Of a stretch of DNA of 64,000 bases, positions 24,932 through 33,309 are shown piece by piece. Numbering within the stretch: the first letter of the stretch is position 1; each line of letters begins with the position of its first letter. The position numbers were made by a program, and so were the translations under genes. The stretch is taken from positions 4,086,001-4,150,000 of the forward strand of contig CP020563.1 in assembly GCA_002082585.1 (NCBI GenBank). Reading direction: 5' to 3'. A model generated the notes under the pieces. The model saw nothing but the letters and a program-made list of their open reading frames with translations, was not told where the DNA came from and ran no database searches. This stretch comes from Kitasatospora albolonga (GTDB lineage: Bacteria; Actinomycetota; Actinomycetes; Streptomycetales; Streptomycetaceae).

Positions 24932-27003
24932 CCACGACCGTCGCCCCTGTGATGCCGCCCCCGCCGACGCCCGGTCCGGTGGACAGCCCCCGCTGGGCAC
25001 GCCCCGCGCTGTACGGGCTCCTCCTGGCCGTCGGCCTCGCGTACTTCTGGAACCTCAGCGCCTCCGGTTACGCCAACTCCTTCTACTCCGCCGCCGTCCA
25101 GGCCGGCAGCCAGAGCTGGAAGGCGTTCTTCTTCGGCTCGCTGGACTCCGCGAACGCCATCACCGTCGACAAGCCCCCGGCCGCCCTCTGGCCGATGGCC
25201 CTCTCCGTACGCCTCTTCGGCCTCAACTCCTGGGCGATCCTGGCCCCTCAGGTCCTGATGGGCGTTGCCACGGCAGCCGTGCTCAACACCGCCGTATGCC
25301 GTCGTTTCGGGCCGGTCGCCGGGCTGATCGCGGTCGGGGTCCTCGCGCTGACGCCGGTCGCCGCGCTGATGTTCCGCTTCAACAACCCGGACGCGCTGCT
25401 CACCCTGCTGATGACCGTCACCGTGTGGTGCGTGCTGCGCGCGCTCGAGGACGGGCGGACGAAGTGGCTGCTCTGGGCGGGGGCGGCGGTGGGGCTCGCG
25501 TTCCTGACGAAGACCCTCCAGGCGTTCCTGATCCTGCCGCCGCTGGCCGTGCTGTACGCGGTGTGCGCCCCCGTTCCCGTACGGAAGCGGCTCGGCCAAC
25601 TCGCCCTGTCCGCGCTGACGATGGTCGTCGCCGGTGGCTGGTGGGTGGCGATCGTGGAGCTGCTGCCCGCGTCGTCGCGGCCGTACGTCGGCGGCTCGCA
25701 GACCAACTCGTTCCTGGAGCTGACCTTCGGCTACAACGGGCTCGGCCGGCTCAACGGTGAGGAGACCGGGAGTGTTGGGGGACGGGGCGGAGGCGGTGGC
25801 TGGGGCGAGACCGGCATCGGGCGGATGTTCGACTCCGAGGTCGGCGGCCAGATCGCCTGGCTGCTGCCCGCCGCGCTGATCCTGCTGCTGGCCGGTCTCT
25901 GGCTGACCCGGAAGGCCGGACGGGCCGATTCCGCGCGGGCCGCGTTCCTGGCGTGGGGCGGGGCGCTGGTGATGACCGGTGCGGTGTTCAGCTTCATGGC
26001 GGGGATCTTCCACCAGTACTACACGGTGGCCCTCGCCCCGTACGTGGCCGCGCTGGTCGCCATGGGGGCCGTGGTGCTCTGGGAGGAGCGGGCCGCCCGG
26101 TGGCCGAGGGCGGTGCTCGCGGGGACCGTGGCGGTGACGGTGGTCTGGGCGTACGTGCTCCTGGGCCGCACCCCGGAGTATCTGCCGTGGCTGCGGTGGG
26201 CGGTGCTCGTGGGCGGTCTGGTGGGGGCCGCCGGGCTGCTGGTGGTGGGCCGGGTCGGCGGGCGGGCGCTGGCCCTCGCGGTGGTGGGGCTGAGCTTCGC
26301 GGCGTCGCTGGCGGGCCCGGCCGCGTACACCGTCAGCACCCTGAACTCCGGGCACCAGGGGTCGATCGTGACCGCCGGGCCGTCGGGCGGGGGCGGTATG
26401 GGCGGACCCGGTGGCGGCGGCCGGGGCGGGCCCGGCGGTGGTCCGGGAGGTGCTCCCGGTGGTGGCCCCGACGGTGGCGGCGGGCAGCGCGGGGGGACGC
26501 AGCCGCCGGGTGGGATGCCCGCCGCGCCCGGGGGTGCCGTGCCCGGAGGTGCCGTGCAGGGTGGTGCCGTACCAGGAGGCGCGGGTGCGGGCATGAGGGG
26601 CGAAGGCGGCGGCGGTATGGGCGGGCTGCTCAACGGCGCGTCCGTCTCCGCCGAGGCGAAGGCGCTCCTGGAGAAGGACGCGGACGACTACACCTGGGCC
26701 GCCGCTGCCGTCGGCGCGCAGAACGCGGCGAGTTACCAGCTCGCCACGGGCGATCCGGTGATGGCTGTCGGCGGGTTCAACGGCAGCGATCCGTCCCCGA
26801 CGCTCGCCCAGTTCAAGAAGTACGTGGCGGAGGGGAAGATCCACTACTTCATTTCGCGTGGGACGGACGGCGGCATGGGTGACGGCATGGGCGGCGGGGC
26901 CGGGACCTCCTCGCAGATCACCGCCTGGGTGGCGGAGAACTTCACCGAGGTCTCCGCAGGCGATGCCACCACCCTCTACGACCTGACGCGGCCGGTGAGC
27001 TGA
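24928..27003 (+). CDS. GT39/ArnT-like polytopic glycosyltransferase
   Basis: 691 residues. The N-terminal half is a GT-C membrane enzyme: the first extracytoplasmic loop has YFWNLSASGYANSFYSAAVQ and the acidic DSANAITVDKPPAALWPMAL, and about 11-12 helices follow to residue 465. A Gly/Pro/Met-rich linker (about 485-570) leads to a soluble C-terminal domain with DYTWAAAAVGAQNAASYQLA and KYVAEGKIHYFISRGTD. These enzymes transfer a sugar from a polyprenyl phosphate to a protein or surface polymer outside the cell. It is translationally coupled to the GT2/GtrA gene, its likely donor-maker. Confidence 0.93.
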   Translation: MTTTVAPVMPPPPTPGPVDSPRWARPALYGLLLAVGLAYFWNLSASGYANSFYSAAVQAGSQSWKAFFFGSLDSANAITVDKPPAALWPMALSVRLFGLNSWAILAPQVLMGVATAAVLNTAVCRRFGPVAGLIAVGVLALTPVAALMFRFNNPDALLTLLMTVTVWCVLRALEDGRTKWLLWAGAAVGLAFLTKTLQAFLILPPLAVLYAVCAPVPVRKRLGQLALSALTMVVAGGWWVAIVELLPASSRPYVGGSQTNSFLELTFGYNGLGRLNGEETGSVGGRGGGGGWGETGIGRMFDSEVGGQIAWLLPAALILLLAGLWLTRKAGRADSARAAFLAWGGALVMTGAVFSFMAGIFHQYYTVALAPYVAALVAMGAVVLWEERAARWPRAVLAGTVAVTVVWAYVLLGRTPEYLPWLRWAVLVGGLVGAAGLLVVGRVGGRALALAVVGLSFAASLAGPAAYTVSTLNSGHQGSIVTAGPSGGGGMGGPGGGGRGGPGGGPGGAPGGGPDGGGGQRGGTQPPGGMPAAPGGAVPGGAVQGGAVPGGAGAGMRGEGGGGMGGLLNGASVSAEAKALLEKDADDYTWAAAAVGAQNAASYQLATGDPVMAVGGFNGSDPSPTLAQFKKYVAEGKIHYFISRGTDGGMGDGMGGGAGTSSQITAWVAENFTEVSAGDATTLYDLTRPVS

Positions 27004-27010
27004 TGTTCGG

Positions 27011-27051
27011 GGGCGTACCCGGCCGGGCTCGGTACCCGGCCGGGTACGCCC
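27011..27051. terminator. bidirectional terminator
   Basis: A 17-bp perfect stem (27011-27027 with 27035-27051) with a seven-base loop lies between the convergent GT39 and hydrolase genes. Confidence 0.85.
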
Positions 27052-27058
27052 GGAAGCC

Positions 27059-27919
27059 CTACGAGCCCCGCAGCACCAGGTCCGCCACGACCGCCCGGTG
27101 GTCCGAGGCGGTGCTCTCCGGCACCCACGCGCCCCGCACCTCGGCGGTCCCCTTCGCCACCGCCACGTAATCGATCCGCTTGACGGGGTCTCGCGCGGGG
27201 AAGGTCGGGGCGCCTGGATCGGCGTCCGTCAACTCCTCCCAGAGCGGCGCCAGTTCCGGGGCGTCGGGTTCCGCGTTGAAGTCGCCGAGCAGGATCTTGG
27301 CGCCCCGGTCCTCGGCCATGATCCGCCGGGTGTCGGCGACCTGGGCGATGCGTACGGCGGGGTCCGGGCGGTAGTCGAGGTGGGTCACGTACACGTGCAC
27401 GGGCCGCCCCTTCACCCGTACGACGACCTCGCCGAACCCCGGAGCGGGGGCGGGGGCCGGGGCCGGGTCCTGGGTCGAGAGCCGGGTGATCTCGTGGTTC
27501 TCGGCGCTCACGATCCGGTACCGGGAGAGCACCGCCACCCCGTACTCCGCCTGTGGCCCGCCCGGTTCGGCGGGGTCCAGGCTGTAGATGGGGGCGAAGT
27601 ACACGTACATGCGCAGCCGTTCGGCCAGTTCGCCCGCGAGGTCCCGCCAGTCGCTGCGGGCGCCCCAGTGCCGGTCGACCTCCTGAAGCCCGATCACATC
27701 CGCTTTCAGCGACCGCAGTTCGGCCGTCTGGCGGTCGAGGTCGAAGACGTTGTCCATGCCCGCCCCGGCGTGGATGTTGTACGTGGCGACCCGCAGCGGC
27801 ACAGCACGGGAGGCCGGGGCGGCGGTAGCGGCCGGGGGTGATCCGAGCAGCGCGCCCAGCAGGGCTGCGGTGAGGAGAAGGTGCGGGAGACGGATGCGGC
27901 GGCGGCGAGGCGGTGACAT
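27059..27919 (-). CDS. secreted endonuclease/exonuclease/phosphatase-family protein
   Basis: 286 residues. A signal peptide (RRRRIRLPHLLLTAALLGAL, then A-T-A-A-P) precedes the EEP fold: VATYNIHAG, VIGLQEVDRHWG, YVTHLDYRP, ILLGDFNAEPDAPE, RIDYV and the closing STASDHRAVVADL. All catalytic positions (N, E, D-x-N, D-H) are kept. Substrates in this superfamily range from nucleic acids to phospholipids; export favours an extracellular phosphodiesterase. Start ATG has GGAGAG five bases upstream. It diverges from a TetR-controlled exporter. Confidence 0.9.
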   Translation of the reverse strand: MSPPRRRRIRLPHLLLTAALLGALLGSPPAATAAPASRAVPLRVATYNIHAGAGMDNVFDLDRQTAELRSLKADVIGLQEVDRHWGARSDWRDLAGELAERLRMYVYFAPIYSLDPAEPGGPQAEYGVAVLSRYRIVSAENHEITRLSTQDPAPAPAPAPGFGEVVVRVKGRPVHVYVTHLDYRPDPAVRIAQVADTRRIMAEDRGAKILLGDFNAEPDAPELAPLWEELTDADPGAPTFPARDPVKRIDYVAVAKGTAEVRGAWVPESTASDHRAVVADLVLRGS

Positions 27920-27961
27920 GGCTCTCCGGTCTGCGGGGGTGGCGCACGGGCCGTATCTGAG

Positions 27962-28021
27962 TTGTACGCCGTACAAGGAGTGTCCTACGGTGTACAGCGC
28001 CCACTTCCTATACACCGTATA
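27962..28021. promoter_or_regulatory. cluster of three TetR-like operators
   Basis: Three related sites lie between the divergent genes: TTGTACGCCGTACAA (27962-27976, palindrome), CTACGGTGTACA (27985-27996, reverse orientation) and TATACACCGTATA (28009-28021, palindrome). All share GTACRCCGTA-like cores. The TetR gene two positions downstream is the natural candidate regulator. Confidence 0.65.
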
Positions 28022-28075
28022 ACTCACCCCCCGGCCGTCAAGGCTTCGCGCCGTGCCGGAGAGCCAGGAGCCCGA

Positions 28076-29740
28076 ATGACGGCGTCCGCCGCCCCGCGAA
28101 CCGACCTCGCCCCGCAGGGGCATCCGCAGCGCTGGCTGATCCTCGGCGTCATCTGTCTCGCCCAGCTCACCGTGCTGCTCGACAACACCGTCCTCAACGT
28201 GGCGATCCCCTCCCTCACCACGGAGCTGGACGCCTCCACCGCCGATGTGCAGTGGATGATCAACGCCTACTCGCTCGTCCAGTCCGGGCTGCTGCTCACG
28301 GCGGGCAGTTCCGCCGACCGGTACGGGCGCAAGAAGATGCTGGTCGTGGGCCTCGCCCTGTTCGGCGTCGGTTCGCTGGCGGCCGGGCTCGCGCAGTCCT
28401 CCGGCCAGCTCATCGCGGCCCGCGCCGGGATGGGGGTCGGGGGTGCGCTCCTGATCACCACCACCCTCGCCGTCGTCGTCCAGATCTTCGACGACTCCGA
28501 GCGGGTCAGGGCGATCGGCCTCTGGGCGACCGTCAACTCCCTCGGGTTCGCGGCCGGTCCGCTCGTCGGCGGAATGGTGCTCAACCACTTCTGGTGGGGC
28601 GCGATCTTCCTCATCAACATCCCGGTCGCCCTGATCGGGCTGGTGGCCGTCGTCCGGCTCGTACCGGAGTTCAAGAACCCGCGCGGGGAGCGGCCCGACC
28701 TGCTGGGCGCGCTGCTCTCCACGGTCGGGATGACCGCGGTCGTGTTCGCGATCATCTCCGGACCCGAGCACGGCTGGGCGTCGGGCCGGGTGCTGCTGAC
28801 GGCGTGCGTCGGGGCCGCCGTCCTCGCCGGGTTCGTCCTGTGGGAGCTGCACATCCCGCACCCCATGCTCGACATGCACTTCTTCCGGAACCAGAAGTTC
28901 ATCGGCGCGGTGGCGGGCGCGATCCTGGTCGCCTTCGGGATGGGCGGCTCCCTCTTTCTGCTGACGCAGCACCTTCAGTTCGTTCTCGGGTACGGGCCGC
29001 TGGAGGCGGGTCTGCGGACGGCGCCGATGGCGCTCACCGTGGTCGCCCTCAACCTCACCGGTCTGGGCGCCCGGCTCGTCCCGAAGCTGGGGACGCCCGC
29101 CACCATCGCGGCGGGGATGAGCTGCCTGGCGGCCGGTCTCGCGGCCGTCGCGGTGTTCGGCCGCGACGGGTACACCGGGATGCTGCTCGGCCTGGTCGTG
29201 ATGGGCGCGGGCATCGCCTTCGCGATGCCCGCCATGGCCAACGCCATCATGAGCGCCATCCCGCCGGAGAAGGCCGGGGTGGGCGCGGGGGTCAACGGCA
29301 CGCTGGCGGAGTTCGGCAACGGGCTCGGGGTGGCGGTGCTGGGCGCGGTCCTGAACATCCGCTTCGCCGCCCTCGTACCGGCCGCCGTCGGCGCCGCCTC
29401 ACTGCCCGCCGCGCTGGCCGCCGCCGACGGCGAGGGCGAGCGCGCCACCATCAGGGACGCCTTCGCCTCCGGCCTGGAGACCAGCCAGCTGGTGGGCGCG
29501 GTCGCGGTGCTGACGGGCGGTCTGCTCGCGGCGATGCTGCTGCGCCGGGCCGAACGGGTGGAGGCGGCGAGGGGGAAGGCCGGGGAGGCAGGGGAGGCGG
29601 GGGAGACCGGGGAAACCAGGGAGACCGGGAAGGCCGGGGCGACTGGGCATACCGGGAACGCTGTGGCCGGTGGTGTGCCTGAGACGGTCGGTGGCCGGGC
29701 AGACTCGCCGGGACCGTCGGCACGGCGGCCTTCGGCATAG
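28076..29740 (+). CDS. DHA2-family MFS exporter (14 TM)
   Basis: 554 residues. Family motifs: LDNTVLNVAIPSLTTEL in TM1, motif A GSSADRYGRKKMLV, motif C GLWATVNSLGFAAGPLVGGM. About 14 helices occupy residues 20-500, as in EmrB/QacA-type drug:proton antiporters. The tail is a low-complexity run of Gly-Glu/Thr-Gly triplets (about 500-525). The start has CCAGGAG six bases upstream. An operator cluster precedes it and a TetR gene follows, so it is probably a ligand-induced efflux pump. Confidence 0.93.
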   Translation: MTASAAPRTDLAPQGHPQRWLILGVICLAQLTVLLDNTVLNVAIPSLTTELDASTADVQWMINAYSLVQSGLLLTAGSSADRYGRKKMLVVGLALFGVGSLAAGLAQSSGQLIAARAGMGVGGALLITTTLAVVVQIFDDSERVRAIGLWATVNSLGFAAGPLVGGMVLNHFWWGAIFLINIPVALIGLVAVVRLVPEFKNPRGERPDLLGALLSTVGMTAVVFAIISGPEHGWASGRVLLTACVGAAVLAGFVLWELHIPHPMLDMHFFRNQKFIGAVAGAILVAFGMGGSLFLLTQHLQFVLGYGPLEAGLRTAPMALTVVALNLTGLGARLVPKLGTPATIAAGMSCLAAGLAAVAVFGRDGYTGMLLGLVVMGAGIAFAMPAMANAIMSAIPPEKAGVGAGVNGTLAEFGNGLGVAVLGAVLNIRFAALVPAAVGAASLPAALAAADGEGERATIRDAFASGLETSQLVGAVAVLTGGLLAAMLLRRAERVEAARGKAGEAGEAGETGETRETGKAGATGHTGNAVAGGVPETVGGRADSPGPSARRPSA

Positions 29741-29911
29741 CATCGGTGGGGACGCGCGTACCGGACGGTAGATGTCGGGCACATGCGTCCCCACCGCCCG
29801 GGCAAGGGCACGGCGGGAGCGGGCAGGGACGGGCCAGGGCAGGACCGTACCGGCGGGACGGGTCCCGCGAGACTGTGGGGGCCGCCCCGCAAGACGAGGA
29901 GAGTGTGCGCC

Positions 29912-30697
29912 ATGGTGTCCGCGTCCGACCGCGCGAAGAGCCCCGCGCGGACCAGCGTGTGGCTCGACCGACGGACCCCGTCGCGCTCCCGCCGCACCGA
30001 GTCCCCGGCGGGCCTGGACCGCGACCGGATCACCGAGGCGTCCGTACGGCTGCTGGACGCCGAGGGGCTCGCCAAGTTCTCCATGCGCAGGCTCGCCGCC
30101 GAACTGGACGTCACCGCGATGTCCCTCTACTGGTACGTCGACACCAAGGACGACCTCCTGGAGCTGGCGCTCGACTCGGTCTACGCGGAGATCGCCCCGC
30201 CGCGCGAGGACGCCGACTGGCGGGAGCGCCTGCGCGAGCTGGCCCGCAGCTACCGCGAGCTGCTCGTCCGGCACATCTGGATCTCCCCGCTCGCCGGGAC
30301 CTTCCTCAACATCGGCCCGAACTCGATGCTGTTCTCGTACGCCGTCCAGGACGTCATCCGGGCCACCGGCCTGCCCCTCGAACGGCAGACGGGCGCGCTC
30401 TCGGCGTGCTTCCAGTTCGTGTACGGATTCGGCACCGTCGAGGGCCACTTCAAGGCGCGGTGCGACGCGACCGGGCTGACGGAGGACGAGTACCACCGGC
30501 ACGCGATGGGCACGATCCGGGCCCAGCCGCACCTGCGGAAGATCGTCGAGTCCTCCGACGAGCTGATGGCGGCCCGGGGCGGCGACACGGTCGAGGAGAT
30601 GCGCGAGCGGGACTTCGTCTTCGCGCTGGACCTGCTGATCGCGGGCATCGAGGCGATGTGCGACCGTACGGACTCTCCGGCGGCGACCGCGCGGTAA
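29912..30697 (+). CDS. TetR-family transcriptional regulator
   Basis: 261 residues. The HTH covers about 38-85 (ITEASVRLLDAEGLAKFSMR, then LAAELDVTAMSLYWYVDTKD), with a TetR-type C-terminal ligand domain (YRELLVRHIWISPLAGTFLN). ATG 29912 has GAGGAGA nine bases upstream; a GTG at 29903 is less well spaced. It lies downstream of the MFS exporter and probably represses it through the three palindromes at 27962-28021 (inference). Confidence 0.92.
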   Translation: MVSASDRAKSPARTSVWLDRRTPSRSRRTESPAGLDRDRITEASVRLLDAEGLAKFSMRRLAAELDVTAMSLYWYVDTKDDLLELALDSVYAEIAPPREDADWRERLRELARSYRELLVRHIWISPLAGTFLNIGPNSMLFSYAVQDVIRATGLPLERQTGALSACFQFVYGFGTVEGHFKARCDATGLTEDEYHRHAMGTIRAQPHLRKIVESSDELMAARGGDTVEEMRERDFVFALDLLIAGIEAMCDRTDSPAATAR

Positions 30698-30719
30698 CCC
30701 CCTTGGCAACGCGGCTTTC

Positions 30720-31712
30720 TCAGTACCCCCGCCCCGTGTCCACGGCCAGCTCCGGCCGCCGCCGCCCCACCGCGACGGCCTCCCAGCAGGCGGCGAAGTC
30801 CTGGGCCACGTCCTCGTCGGCGGTGATCCCCGCGGAGTGCGAGGTGATGACCGTACGGGGCAGCCGCCAGACCGGGTCGTCGGGCGCGGCGGGCTCCTCC
30901 GCCAGCACGTCCAGCACCGCGCGCCGCACCCGGCCGCCCCGCAGCGCGCCCTCCAGCGCCACCGGGTCCACGGTCGCGCCCCGCCCCACGTTGACGAACG
31001 TGGCCCCGCGCACCGCCGCGAACCGGCCCGCCCCGAAGAAGCCCTCCGTCGCCCTGGTCAACGGCAGCGCACCGACCACCCACCGCGCCCCCGCCAGCTC
31101 CGCCGCCTCCTGCTCCGCGTCCTCCGCCGCCCCGATCACCCGGTCGAAGCCCGGCGGCGGCGCCCCGGCCCGCCCGGTCCGGCCCACCCCCACCGTCCGC
31201 ACCCCGCAACTCCGCAGCAGCCCGGCGACGGCCCCGCCGATGCGCCCGGTGCCGTAGACGAGGGCGGTCTGCCCGGCGACCAGCTCCGTGGGGAGGCGGC
31301 GCCACTCGGCGCGGGCGTGCTGGGCGGCGTACTCGGGGACGGCCTGGCACTCGGCGAGCACCCAGCCCACCACGTACTGCGCGATCCGCTCGCCCATCCG
31401 CCCCACGGTCCGGGTCAGCAGCGCCCCGGCGGGCCAGGGCCCCGCGCCGAGCAGCGCGTCCGTACCGGCGTTGACGCTGTGGAACCAGAGCAGCCGCTCG
31501 GTGCGCAGGGCCTCGGGCAGCACGGCCCCCACACAGAGAAGGGGACCGTCGGTCGTCCCCCCTTCCCCCGACCGCTCGGCGCTCCGCCCGGTGATCCGCT
31601 CCAGCTCCCGTACGAGAGAGGGGCTCAGCCTGGGCGCGACGAGCAGCCGGGCCCGCGCGAGAAGCTCGGGCGCGGGCACCCCGGGAACCGCCCCCGGCAC
31701 AGCGGGTATCAC
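30720..31712 (-). CDS. D-2-hydroxyacid dehydrogenase family protein
   Basis: 330 residues. The NAD-binding fold has the Gly-rich loop ALVYGTGRIGGAVAGLLRSC, and later GATFVNVGRGATVDPVALEG and RTVITSHSAGITADED, where the catalytic His (S-H-S) lies. This family reduces 2-ketoacids with NAD(P)H. The GTG start overlaps the stop of the upstream PPOX gene by four bases, so the two are coupled. Confidence 0.9.
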   Translation of the reverse strand: MIPAVPGAVPGVPAPELLARARLLVAPRLSPSLVRELERITGRSAERSGEGGTTDGPLLCVGAVLPEALRTERLLWFHSVNAGTDALLGAGPWPAGALLTRTVGRMGERIAQYVVGWVLAECQAVPEYAAQHARAEWRRLPTELVAGQTALVYGTGRIGGAVAGLLRSCGVRTVGVGRTGRAGAPPPGFDRVIGAAEDAEQEAAELAGARWVVGALPLTRATEGFFGAGRFAAVRGATFVNVGRGATVDPVALEGALRGGRVRRAVLDVLAEEPAAPDDPVWRLPRTVITSHSAGITADEDVAQDFAACWEAVAVGRRRPELAVDTGRGY

Positions 31713-32179
31713 GGGCCCGGAGCCAGGTGGGCCGGGAAGCCGCCGGTCGCGACCGGCCCCCAGCGCTCCGGTGTGACCCGGATGATCGACTTGCCCTGCC
31801 TGACCATGGCGGCCCGGTACTCGTCCCAGTCCGGGTGCTCACCGGAGATGTTCCGGAAGTACTCGACCAGCGGCTCGACCGACTCCGGGGCGTCGAGCAC
31901 CTCCGCCGCACCGTCGACCTGCACCCACGGCCCGTCCCACTCGTCGGAGAGGACGATCACGCTGACCCGCTCGTCGCGCTTGGCGTTGCGGGTCTTCGCG
32001 CGCTCCGGGTACGTCGACATGACGATCCGGCCCGCGTCGTCGACCCCGCAGGTCAGCGGGGAGCCCTGGGGGCGGCCGTCGGACCGGGTGGTCAGCAGGA
32101 CCGCGCGGTGCCGGGGCCGTACGAACGCCAGCAACTCATCGAGGTCCACGGTGGTGTTGGTCGCGATGTCCGGTGCCAT
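31709..32179 (-). CDS. PPOX-class F420/FMN-dependent oxidoreductase
   Basis: 156 residues of the split-barrel flavin/F420 fold: VRPRHRAVLLTTRSDGRPQG, SPLTCGVDDAGRIVMSTYPE and AKTRNAKRDERVSVIVLSDE. Actinobacterial members of this size often use F420. Start ATG is supported by GGAGG two bases upstream, which is rather close. It forms an operon with the D-2-hydroxyacid dehydrogenase. Confidence 0.9.
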   Translation of the reverse strand: MAPDIATNTTVDLDELLAFVRPRHRAVLLTTRSDGRPQGSPLTCGVDDAGRIVMSTYPERAKTRNAKRDERVSVIVLSDEWDGPWVQVDGAAEVLDAPESVEPLVEYFRNISGEHPDWDEYRAAMVRQGKSIIRVTPERWGPVATGGFPAHLAPGP

Positions 32180-32232
32180 GCCCTCCACCCTACGACCGGG
32201 TGCGCGTCCGACCGGAGCAGCGAACCACCTGC

Positions 32233-33057
32233 TCAGGCCGCTTGCCCCGGCAGGGCCTCGCCCCGCACCGCCTGGATGTCCAGCTCCACGCGCAGGGTGG
32301 TCCCGATCGCGGAGATGCCCGCCTGGACGACCTGGTTGTAGTTCATCGCGAAGGCGTCGCGGCGCAGCTCGGCCGTGGCGTGGAAGGCGGCGCGCACCCC
32401 GCCCCACGGGTCGGGCCCGGTGCCGAGGTAGGTCAGGTCCAGGTCGACCGGGCGGGAGACGCCGTGCAGGCTCAGCTCGCCATGGACGGTCCAGCGGTCG
32501 GGTCCGGCCGGGGTGAGGCCGGTGGAGCGGTAGGTGATCTCCGGGTACCGGTCCACGTCCAGGAAGTCCGGCGAGCGCAGGTGCTTGTCCCGCATGCCGT
32601 TGCCGGTGTCGATGCTCGCGGCGCCGATCACCGCGTCGACCCGGGAGCGGGTGACGTCCTCGGCGATCTCGATCCGGCCGCCGAAGTCGGTGAACCGGCC
32701 GTGCACGCTGGAGATCCCGAGGTGCTGGGCGACCGCGCCGACCGAGGAGTGGGCCGGGTCCAGCGACCAGGCGCCCGGCGGCGGGAGCTGGACCCCGCCC
32801 TGACGGGCCAGCACGATCTGCCCGCCCTCGATCCGGCCGCTCGCCGTGACGAGGGCGGTGGCGGCGGCGGGGGCGTACCCGACCGCCGTGACGATGACCG
32901 TGTACGCGCCGGCCGGCAGGGACCCGTCCGTGCGGACGGCCCCGTCCTCGTCGGCCGCGGCCCGCAGCACCTGGGTGCCGGTCATGTCGGTGACCGTCAC
33001 GACGGCGTGCTGGACCGCCCAGCCGTCCCGCGTCCGTACCTGTGCGCGAAGTCCCAT
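32233..33057 (-). CDS. YceI-like lipocalin-fold protein with N-terminal carboxypeptidase-regulatory-like domain
   Basis: 274 residues. The first about 85 form a beta-sandwich of the carboxypeptidase-regulatory type (HAVVTVTDMTGTQV, then LPAGAYTVIVTAVGY). The YceI domain follows (WSLDPAHSSVGAVAQHLGIS, RYPEITYRSTGLTPAG, ending MNYNQVVQAGISAIGTTLRV). YceI proteins bind polyisoprenoid-like lipids. No signal peptide is visible. The start ATG is preceded by GGAGAGGG. The same sandwich domain is repeated on the exporter encoded immediately upstream, suggesting a shared context. Confidence 0.9.
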   Translation of the reverse strand: MGLRAQVRTRDGWAVQHAVVTVTDMTGTQVLRAAADEDGAVRTDGSLPAGAYTVIVTAVGYAPAAATALVTASGRIEGGQIVLARQGGVQLPPPGAWSLDPAHSSVGAVAQHLGISSVHGRFTDFGGRIEIAEDVTRSRVDAVIGAASIDTGNGMRDKHLRSPDFLDVDRYPEITYRSTGLTPAGPDRWTVHGELSLHGVSRPVDLDLTYLGTGPDPWGGVRAAFHATAELRRDAFAMNYNQVVQAGISAIGTTLRVELDIQAVRGEALPGQAA

Positions 33058-33134
33058 CCGTATCCCTCTCCTACTCCTGGCTCCATGACCCCGGGGGTCA
33101 CATGAGTCGGGCCCCATGAGCCGGGCCCCGGGGC

Positions 33135-33168
33135 GGGTACGGCAGGCCGTCCCCTGCCTGCCGTACCC
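33135..33168 (-). terminator. terminator downstream of the MFS gene
   Basis: A perfect 13-bp stem (33135-33147 with 33156-33168) with an eight-base loop lies between the exporter's stop and the YceI start. Confidence 0.7.
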
Positions 33169-33309
33169 ACCACCGGGGCCCCTTTCCACCCGGCCGCGAC
33201 AGCCTCTCCGCAAGAAGTACTGTCCGACCAGGGGGCTTTGCGATCCCTTCACCTCACGTGTTCACGCGCCTCCCTATGGACACACGCGCACACGCGAAGA
33301 AGGGATCAA

